The notes below the pieces were generated by a model. That model was not told the DNA's origin and made no database searches. It saw only the letters and a program-made list of their open reading frames with translations. Of a stretch of 64,000 bases of DNA, positions 52,676-64,000 are shown piece after piece (the first letter of the stretch is position 1; the number at the start of each line of letters is the position of its first letter). This DNA is from Pseudomonas putida NBRC 14164 (GTDB taxonomy: Bacteria; Pseudomonadota; Gammaproteobacteria; Pseudomonadales; Pseudomonadaceae): NCBI RefSeq assembly GCF_000412675.1, contig NC_021505.1, positions 924,501-988,500 on the forward strand, given 5' to 3'. The position numbers and the translations under genes were made by a program.

Positions 52676-53736
52676 CGGCAAGAACATACTGATCATGGCG
52701 GGCGGCACCGGGGGCCATGTATTCCCGGCCCTGGCCTGCGCCCGTGAGTTCCAGGCGCGTGGGTTTACCGTGCACTGGCTGGGCACCCCACGTGGCATCG
52801 AGAACGAGCTGGTGCCACAGGCTGGCCTGCCACTGCACCTTATCCAGGTCAGCGGCCTGCGCGGCAAAAGCAAACTGTCGTTGCTCAAGGCGCCATTTAC
52901 CCTTGTCAAGGCCGTGCTGCAGGCGCGACGCATCATTCGCCAGCTCAAGCCGGTCTGCGTGCTGGGCTTTGGCGGCTACGTGACCGGCCCCGGCGGTGTG
53001 GCCGCGCGGCTGTGCGGCGTGCCGCTGGTGATCCACGAGCAGAACGCCCGTGCCGGTACCGCCAATCGGTTGCTGGTGCCACTCTCGGCGCGGGTCTGCG
53101 AAGCTTTCCCGAACACCTTCGAGGCCAGCGACAAGCGTCGCACCACCGGCAACCCGGTGCGCCCGGAGCTGTTCATGGATGCACAACGCGCGCCCCTGGC
53201 CCAGCGCCGTGCGCGCCTGCTGGTGCTCGGTGGCAGCCTGGGTGCGGAACCATTGAACAAATTGTTGCCTAAGGCCCTGTCCGAGGTCCCTGCCGCGCTG
53301 CGGCCAGAGGTGTTCCACCAGGCCGGCAAGCAACACGCGCCAATCACCGCCGAGCGTTATCACGAGGCGGGCGTCGAGGCTCAGGTAGAGCCGTTCATCA
53401 AGGACATGGCCCAAGCCTATGGCTGGGCCGACATGGTGGTGTGCCGGGCCGGTGCCCTGACCGTCAGCGAGCTGGCGGCAGCAGGCCTGCCTTCGATGCT
53501 GGTGCCTTTGCCCCACGCCATCGACGACCACCAGACCCACAACGCCCAATATCTGGCCCGCGAAGGCGCTGCCTTCCTGATGCCACAAGCGACAACTGGC
53601 GCAGCGCAGCTCGCTGAACGCCTGAACGAGGTGCTGATGCAACCCGAGAAACTCAACGTCATGGCAGGCACCGCACGGCGCCTGGCCAAACCTGCTGCAA
53701 CCAGCACCGTGGTCGATATCTGCCTGGAGGTGGCCC

Positions 53737-53744
<8 letters not shown>
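52665..53744 (+). CDS. murG: Lipid II synthase (UDP-GlcNAc transferase) MurG
   Basis: MurG (359 residues, GT-B fold) transfers GlcNAc to lipid I. Motifs include [41 protein letters not shown] and the donor-site [19 protein letters not shown] chose the ATG at 52665 following GAGGAG; it overlaps the ftsW end. murC overlaps its last 8 bp. Confidence 0.96.
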
Positions 53745-56138
<2,394 letters not shown>

Positions 56139-56143
56139 CAACC

Positions 56144-57013
56144 ATGCAAGGCGCGATGATACGTCAGCAGCAACCCGTTACCGGCCGTAGCAAGCCGGTG
56201 CCGCGTGGTGCCAGCCGGCTGGTGGCCGACGAGCCCGTATCGGCGCGCCTGCCGCGGCCAAGCCTGGGAGGCCTCAAGCGCCTGCTGTGGCCGGTGCTGC
56301 TGGTGGCGGCCGGCTTTGGTGCCTACGAAGGCGCCATTCGCCTGATGCCGTATGCCGACCGGCCGATCACCAAGATCGACGTGCAAGGCGACCTCAGCTA
56401 CATCAGCCAGCAGTCGGTGCAGCAGCGCATCGCGCCCTACGTGGCGGCGAGCTTCTTCAGCGTCGACCTGCCAGCGATGCGTGCGGAGCTCGAACAGATG
56501 CCATGGATCGCCCACGCCGAAGTGCGCCGGGTGTGGCCTGACGAGGTGGTGATCCGCCTGGAAGAACAGCTGCCGGTGGCGCGCTGGGGTGACGAAGCCT
56601 TGCTCAACAACCAGGGCCAGGCCTTCACCCCGCGCGAACTGGCCAACTACGAGCACCTGCCGCAGTTGGCCGGGCCCCAGCGTGCTCAGCAACAAGTCAT
56701 GCAGCAGTACCAGGTATTGAGCCAGATGCTGCGCCCCATGGGCTTTTCCATTGCTCGCCTGGAGCTGCGCGAGCGAGGCAGCTGGTTCCTGACCACCGGT
56801 GCAAGCAGCGCCGGGCCAGGCATCGAGCTGCTGTTGGGGCGCGACCATCTGGTGGAGAAGATGCGCCGTTTCATTGCCATTTACGACAAGACACTCAAAG
56901 ACCAGATCACCACTATCGCCCGCATTGATCTGCGTTATTCCAACGGACTTGCCGTTGGTTGGCGGGAACCGATTGCACCGACGACGGCCCAACCCGCCGT
57001 TGCGAAGAATTAG
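56144..57013 (+). CDS. ftsQ: Cell division protein FtsQ
   Basis: The 289-residue bitopic protein has a basic cytosolic tail (about 1-45), one membrane helix (about 48-66), a POTRA domain starting [22 protein letters not shown], and an FtsQ beta domain. It links FtsL/FtsB to other divisome parts. ftsA follows after 14 bp. Confidence 0.95.
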   Translation: MQGAMIRQQQPVTGRSKPVPRGASRLVADEPVSARLPRPSLGGLKRLLWPVLLVAAGFGAYEGAIRLMPYADRPITKIDVQGDLSYISQQSVQQRIAPYVAASFFSVDLPAMRAELEQMPWIAHAEVRRVWPDEVVIRLEEQLPVARWGDEALLNNQGQAFTPRELANYEHLPQLAGPQRAQQQVMQQYQVLSQMLRPMGFSIARLELRERGSWFLTTGASSAGPGIELLLGRDHLVEKMRRFIAIYDKTLKDQITTIARIDLRYSNGLAVGWREPIAPTTAQPAVAKN

Positions 57014-57027
57014 AGAGAGGCAGGACC

Positions 57028-58289
57028 ATGGCAAACGCGCATAGCGGCAAAATGATCGTCGGGCTGGACATTGGCACCTCCAAGGTGGTGGCGCTGGTGG
57101 GCGAAGTGGGCGAAGACGGTACCCTGGAAATCGTCGGGATCGGCACCCATCCGTCCCGCGGCCTGAAGAAAGGCGTGGTGGTGAACATCGAGTCCACCGT
57201 GCAGTCGATCCAGCGCGCCGTGGAAGAGGCCCAGCTGATGGCCGGCTGCCGTATCCACTCGGCCTTCGTCGGGGTAGCCGGCAACCACATCCGCAGCCTG
57301 AACTCCCACGGCATCGTCGCCATCCGCGACCGCGAGGTCAGCCTGGCCGACCTGGAACGTGTACTCGACGCCGCCCAGGCCGTGGCGATTCCGGCCGACC
57401 AGCGCGTGCTGCACACCCTGCCGCAGGACTACGTGATCGACAACCAGGAAGGCGTGCGCGAGCCGCTGGGCATGTCCGGCGTGCGCCTGGAAGCCAAGGT
57501 CCACGTGGTCACCTGCGCAGTCAACGCGGCGCAGAACATCGAGAAATGCGTACGCCGCTGCGGCCTGGAAATCGACGACATCATCCTTGAGCAGCTGGCT
57601 TCGGCCTACTCGGTGCTGACCGACGATGAAAAAGAACTGGGCGTGTGCCTGGTGGACATCGGTGGCGGCACCACCGACATCGCCATCTTCACCGAGGGCG
57701 CCATCCGTCATACCGCGGTAATCCCGATTGCCGGCGACCAGGTGACCAACGATATCGCCATGGCCCTGCGTCCCCTACCCAGTACGCCGAAGAAATCAAG
57801 ATTCGCTACGCCTGCGCCCTGGCCAAACTGGCTGGCGCCGGCGAGACCATCAAGGTGCCGAGCGTGGGCGACCGCCCACCGCGCGAGCTGTCGCGCCAGG
57901 CCCTGGCCGAGGTGGTGGAGCCACGTTACGACGAGCTCTTCACCCTGATCCAGGCCGAGCTGCGCCGCAGCGGCTACGAGGACCTGGTGCCAGCCGGCAT
58001 CGTCCTCACCGGCGGCACCGCGAAGATGGAAGGTGCCGTGGAACTGGCCGAGGAAATCTTCCACATGCCGGTACGCCTGGGCGTACCGCACAGCGTTCGG
58101 GGGCTGAGCGACGTGGTTCGCAACCCGATCTATTCCACCGGTGTGGGCTTGCTCACTTACGGCCTGCTGAAGCAGTCCGAGGACCTGATCCTGACCGGTA
58201 ACACCAACAGCAGCAACAACAGCTATGGCGATGAACCGAAGGCCCCAGTGCTTGAGCGCTTCAAGAAGTGGGTCCAGGGCAACTTCTAA
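57028..58289 (+). pseudogene. ftsA: Cell division actin-like protein FtsA, interrupted by a one-base deletion
   Basis: Frame 1 encodes normal FtsA from MANAHSGKMIVGLDIGTSKVV through the actin-like motif LVDIGGGTTDIAIF to Arg248 (57771), then runs out of frame to a stop at 57946-57948 (306 residues). The correct sequence resumes in another frame as TPTQYAEEIKIRYACALAKL and reaches FKKWVQGNF at 58289, with GIVLTGGTAKMEG and the C-terminal membrane helix intact. Inserting one A between 57771 and 57772 (CGT-ACC-CCT) restores an ordinary 420-residue protein. FtsA tethers FtsZ to the membrane and is normally essential, so an error in the sequence is as likely as a true mutation. Confidence 0.9.
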
Positions 58290-58344
58290 GTTTCAAAGCA
58301 GTAGTGGTAGGCGCAACAACTAGAGAACTGTAAGGAGAGGGAAA

Positions 58345-59541
58345 ATGTTCGAGCTCGTAGACAACGTCCCGCAAAGTCCGGTCATCAAGGTGATCGGCGT
58401 TGGTGGTGGTGGTGGCAACGCCGTCAACCACATGGTCAAGAGCAGCATCGAAGGTGTGGAATTCATCTGCGCCAACACCGATGCCCAGGCGCTGAAAAGC
58501 ATTGGCGCGCGCACCATCCTGCAATTGGGCACTGGTGTGACCAAGGGCCTGGGTGCCGGTGCCAATCCGGAAGTCGGCCGTCAGGCTGCGCTGGAAGACC
58601 GTGAGCGCATCGCCGAAGTGCTGCAGGGCACCAACATGGTGTTCATCACCACTGGCATGGGTGGCGGTACCGGTACCGGTGCAGCGCCGATCATTGCCGA
58701 AGTGGCCAAGGAAATGGGCATTCTCACCGTAGCCGTGGTGACCCGCCCGTTCCCGTTCGAAGGCCGCAAACGTATGCAGATCGCCGATGAAGGCATCCGC
58801 ATGCTGGCTGAAAGCGTCGACTCGTTGATCACCATTCCCAACGAGAAACTGCTGACCATCCTGGGCAAGGATGCCAGCCTGCTGTCCGCCTTCGCCAAGG
58901 CCGACGATGTACTGGCCGGTGCCGTTCGCGGTATCTCCGACATCATCAAACGCCCTGGCATGATCAACGTCGACTTCGCCGACGTGCGTACCGTGATGGG
59001 TGAAATGGGCATGGCGATGATGGGTACTGGCTGTGCCAGCGGCCCGAACCGTGCGCGTGAAGCCACCGAGGCGGCGATCCGCAACCCGCTGCTGGAAGAC
59101 GTCAACCTGCAGGGCGCCCGTGGCATCCTGGTGAACATCACCGCAGGCCCGGACCTGTCGCTGGGTGAGTACTCCGATGTGGGTAGCATCATCGAAGCCT
59201 TCGCCTCTGACCACGCCATGGTCAAGGTGGGCACCGTGATCGACCCGGACATGCGCGACGAACTGCACGTGACCGTTGTGGCCACTGGCCTGGGCGCGCG
59301 CATTGAGAAACCGGTCAAAGTGGTCGACAACACCCTGCAGACTGCCCAGCAGGCGTACGAAGCTTCCAACCCTGCACCGGTTCGCCAGGAGCAGCCAGCG
59401 GTCAACTACCGTGACCTGGAGCGCCCGACTGTGATGCGCAACCAGGCCCATGCAGGTGCTGCTGCAGCCGCTAAACTGAACCCTCAGGATGACCTGGACT
59501 ACCTCGATATCCCGGCTTTCCTGCGTCGCCAGGCTGATTAA
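58345..59541 (+). CDS. ftsZ: Cell division tubulin-like GTPase FtsZ
   Basis: FtsZ (398 residues) polymerises into the division ring. The tubulin signature GGGTGTG is at 106-112, with IGVGGGGGNAVNHM at the N-terminus. The conserved C-terminal peptide DYLDIPAFLRRQ, which binds FtsA and other partners, is complete after a variable linker (about 318-380). AAGGAGAGGG provides a strong ribosome site. It lies 55 bp after ftsA. Confidence 0.98.
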   Translation: MFELVDNVPQSPVIKVIGVGGGGGNAVNHMVKSSIEGVEFICANTDAQALKSIGARTILQLGTGVTKGLGAGANPEVGRQAALEDRERIAEVLQGTNMVFITTGMGGGTGTGAAPIIAEVAKEMGILTVAVVTRPFPFEGRKRMQIADEGIRMLAESVDSLITIPNEKLLTILGKDASLLSAFAKADDVLAGAVRGISDIIKRPGMINVDFADVRTVMGEMGMAMMGTGCASGPNRAREATEAAIRNPLLEDVNLQGARGILVNITAGPDLSLGEYSDVGSIIEAFASDHAMVKVGTVIDPDMRDELHVTVVATGLGARIEKPVKVVDNTLQTAQQAYEASNPAPVRQEQPAVNYRDLERPTVMRNQAHAGAAAAAKLNPQDDLDYLDIPAFLRRQAD

Positions 59542-59653
59542 TGGAATTTATCAGGGGTATAAAGGTGATTGGTATTCATCAAAGGTTGGGTCTGTTATCA
59601 TCCCCAGCCTTTGTTGATACCTGTTCGCAATTTGCGCTGAAGCGGCCAATGCC

Positions 59654-60565
59654 ATGATTAAACAACGCACCCTGAAGAATACCATCCGTGCCACAGGTAT
59701 CGGTCTGCACTCTGGGGAGAAGGTTTACCTGACCCTCAAGCCTGCACCTGTGGACACCGGCATCGTCTTCCGCCGCGCCGATCTCGACCCTGTGGTCGAA
59801 ATCCCTGCGCGTGCGGCCAACGTCGGCGAGACAACCATGTCGACGACGCTGGTCAACGGTGACGTCAAGGTCGATACGGTCGAGCACCTGCTCTCCGCCA
59901 TGGCGGGCCTGGGCATCGATAACGCCTACGTCGAGCTCTCCGCCTCGGAAGTGCCGATCATGGACGGCAGCGCCGGACCCTTTGTATTCCTGATTCAGTC
60001 TGCCGGCCTGGAAGAGCAGGACGCAGCCAAGAAGTTCATCCGCATCCTGCGTGAGGTAACCGTGGAAGAGGGCGACAAGCGCGCCACGTTCCTGCCTTTC
60101 GAAGGGTTCAAGGTGAGCTTCGAGATCGACTTCGATCACCCGGTCCTCAAGGGCCAGACCCAGAGTGCGGTCGTCGACTTCTCCAGCACCTCGTTTGTGA
60201 AGGAAGTCAGCCGCGCGCGTACCTTCGGTTTCATGCGTGACATCGAGTACCTGCGCAAGCACAACCTTGCGCTGGGCGGCAGTGTCGAGAACGCCATCGT
60301 GGTCGACGAGACCGGTGTGCTTAACGCAGACGGCCTTCGTTCCGATGACGAATTCGTCAAGCACAAGATCCTCGACGCCATTGGCGACCTCTATCTGCTG
60401 GGCAACAGCCTGATCGGCGAGTTCAAGGGCTACAAGTCCGGCCACGCGCTGAACAACCAGCTGCTGCGCAAGCTGATTGCAGAAACCGATGCCTGGGAAG
60501 TGGTCACTTTCGAAGATGCCAGCACGGCACCGATCTCGTACATGCGCCCTGTTGCGGCCGTGTAA
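59654..60565 (+). CDS. lpxC: UDP-3-O-acyl-GlcNAc deacetylase LpxC
   Basis: LpxC (303 residues) is the zinc enzyme that commits UDP-acyl-GlcNAc to lipid A. The [11 protein letters not shown] motif holds zinc ligand His78, and the later [15 protein letters not shown] block holds His237 and Asp241. It closes the dcw cluster and is followed by a terminator. Proteolytic control by FtsH or other proteases is known in other species but cannot be read here. Confidence 0.97.
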   Translation: MIKQRTLKNTIRATGIGLHSGEKVYLTLKPAPVDTGIVFRRADLDPVVEIPARAANVGETTMSTTLVNGDVKVDTVEHLLSAMAGLGIDNAYVELSASEVPIMDGSAGPFVFLIQSAGLEEQDAAKKFIRILREVTVEEGDKRATFLPFEGFKVSFEIDFDHPVLKGQTQSAVVDFSSTSFVKEVSRARTFGFMRDIEYLRKHNLALGGSVENAIVVDETGVLNADGLRSDDEFVKHKILDAIGDLYLLGNSLIGEFKGYKSGHALNNQLLRKLIAETDAWEVVTFEDASTAPISYMRPVAAV

Positions 60566-60593
60566 GTTCGAACACTCTCTCTAGTGTTGTATC

Positions 60594-60619
60594 AAGGCCA
60601 CCTTCGGGTGGCCTTTTTT
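60594..60619. terminator. Terminator of the dcw-lpxC region
   Basis: AAGGCCACC-TTCG-GGTGGCCTT followed by T's. It also overlaps the last codons and 3' end of the convergent DUF721 gene, so it may end both transcripts. Confidence 0.92.
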
Positions 60620-61073
60620 ATGGCTTGTTCCTGGCGTGGGCGGCCAACCGTTCCAGCGCTGCGCGCAGCTTGGGGTCGGTGATGCCCTCGGCGGTGTCGC
60701 GCAGGCTTTCGGCGGCGCTGATCGACAGCTCTGCAGCATGCCCACCTCGCTTGGCTGGCACTAGCGGTGGCTGCACCTTGTAGAGCATGCGCCTGAGGTT
60801 GCCGAATGCTTCCATGGCTTGTAATGCTGCCAGCAGGCGCTTTTGCTGGTAGCGCAGGCGGGTTGCCCAATGGCCGTCGGTAACTACCAGCAACAAAGTG
60901 CCATCGCGCCACGACGCCACATGGCAGTGCTCCCGGGCAGCCGGTTGCAGCTGGCTTTCCAGCAGGCGCTGCAGGTGCTCCAGGCGTTCGGCCTGGTTAA
61001 GCAGCAGGCGCAACGGGCGCACCTGGCGCAGCAGTGCGGAGGGTGGCTGGGCAGGGGAGGGTTTGTAGGCCAT
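60618..61073 (-). CDS. DUF721 (DciA-like) protein
   Basis: The 151-residue protein belongs to DUF721, the group that includes the DnaB-helicase operator DciA. The domain covers about residues 8-95 (LLRQVRPLRLLLNQAERLEHLQRLLESQLQPAAREHCHVASWRDGTLLLVVTDGHWATRLRYQQKRLL), followed by a helical tail. It is cytosolic and likely binds nucleic acid or helicase. The ATG at 61073 lacks a clear Shine-Dalgarno; a TTAGAC -10-like box at 61108-61103 would give a short leader. The frame stays open upstream to 61349. Confidence 0.78.
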   Translation of the reverse strand: MAYKPSPAQPPSALLRQVRPLRLLLNQAERLEHLQRLLESQLQPAAREHCHVASWRDGTLLLVVTDGHWATRLRYQQKRLLAALQAMEAFGNLRRMLYKVQPPLVPAKRGGHAAELSISAAESLRDTAEGITDPKLRAALERLAAHARNKP

Positions 61074-61375
61074 GGGGTACGCATGAGGTTGCAAGGGCAG
61101 CAGTCTAACACCTCTATAGCCTGTGCCGGCCTCTTCCCGGGTAATAGAAGATAAGACTGGTTCTCGATAGCTTTCATGTTGCCAAGGCTTGAACTCAGGG
61201 AAAATGCCCCTATCTAAGACAGGCCCCTGCCAAAACGCTGTAATAGCATCGTGGAAATCCACCACTTTCCTCACCATCGTTTCCGGGTAGAATGCTCGTT
61301 CGCATGCGGCCTCAGGGCTGCACGGGCGACTCATGGGGCCGCCCTCCATCCCTACGTGTGGAAGATCCTGCCGAT
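61074..61375. other. Divergent intergenic region between the DUF721 gene and secA
   Basis: About 300 bp with no supported gene. For secA there is a TAGAAT -10-like hexamer at 61288-61293 without a good -35. For the minus gene there are TATAGA and TTAGAC boxes near 61100-61118. I see no SecM-like arrest peptide gene upstream of secA. Confidence 0.45.

Positions 61376-64000
<2,625 letters not shown>

Noticed and set aside
57760..57785. Programmed ribosomal frameshift in ftsA
   Set aside because: Reaching the second frame needs a -1 shift, but CGT-CCC-CTA offers no re-pairing in tandem and no strong downstream structure is evident; a missing base explains the data more simply.
60618..61349. Longer, 243-residue version of the DUF721 protein
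   Set aside because: The extra 92 N-terminal residues have no domain and would cover the secA promoter region; the conserved part begins at the ATG at 61073.

Overview
The window looks like a chromosomal segment of a fluorescent pseudomonad, most likely of the Pseudomonas putida group. The grounds are the gene content and order (alginate operon, aapJQMP, mdeR-mdeA, petABC-sspAB, yraN/lpoA block, complete dcw cluster then lpxC, a DUF721 gene and secA), uniformly high GC, and many Pseudomonas-type REP repeats with a 'CTGTGGGAGCGGGC...GCCCGCGAA' core. I see no prophage, plasmid, insertion sequence, CRISPR array or tRNA gene. The region is core genome rather than an accessory island.

Layout. 1-6.3 kb (minus strand): the promoter-proximal part of the alginate operon, algD-alg8-alg44-algK and the first codons of algE, preceded by a long AT-richer leader with an AlgU-type promoter. 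6.4-13.9 kb: yaaA, a polysaccharide deacetylase relative that lacks the usual metal/base residues, a PIN-PhoH ATPase, moaC-moaD-moaE, rhlB and a carboxylesterase. 14-18.4 kb: aapJQMP amino-acid ABC transporter behind a near-ideal sigma-54 promoter. 18.5-29.6 kb: algW (DegS-type protease), a Nif3-like gene, cysD-cysNC, the divergent mdeR/mdeA pair, a candidate 29-residue small protein, zapG/yhcB, an alpha/beta hydrolase, trpS, zapE. 29.8-32 kb: GlxA-type regulator and aldo/keto reductase. 32-37 kb: rplM-rpsI, petABC (cytochrome bc1), sspA-sspB. 37-42 kb: small lipoprotein, dolP, diaA-like SIS gene, yraN, lpoA (minus), then rsmI and the RNase P RNA gene (plus). 42.7-60.6 kb: the dcw cluster mraZ-rsmH-ftsL-ftsI-murE-murF-mraY-murD-ftsW-murG-murC-ddlB-ftsQ-ftsA-ftsZ, then lpxC. 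60.6-64 kb: DUF721 gene (minus) and the 5' 875 codons of secA.

How parts work together. The dcw genes are tightly coupled by 1-11 bp overlaps and make lipid II and the division machinery. A sigma-70 promoter with three 10-bp-spaced AAGTGG repeats (a MraZ operator) drives the cluster. Three loci bear on alginate: the operon itself, algW, whose product is the site-1 protease that cleaves MucA and frees AlgU, and sspB, a ClpXP adaptor.

Most notable points: (1) ftsA is split by a one-base deletion at about 57771/57772, and restoring it gives a normal 420-residue FtsA; (2) the deacetylase relative looks like a pseudoenzyme; (3) a 29-codon ORF with a strong Shine-Dalgarno lies between mdeA and zapG; (4) a 9-bp perfect palindrome with a two-helical-turn spacing sits upstream of the algD promoter; (5) a perfect 23-bp hairpin terminates petABC. 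No wholly new multigene system is evident.
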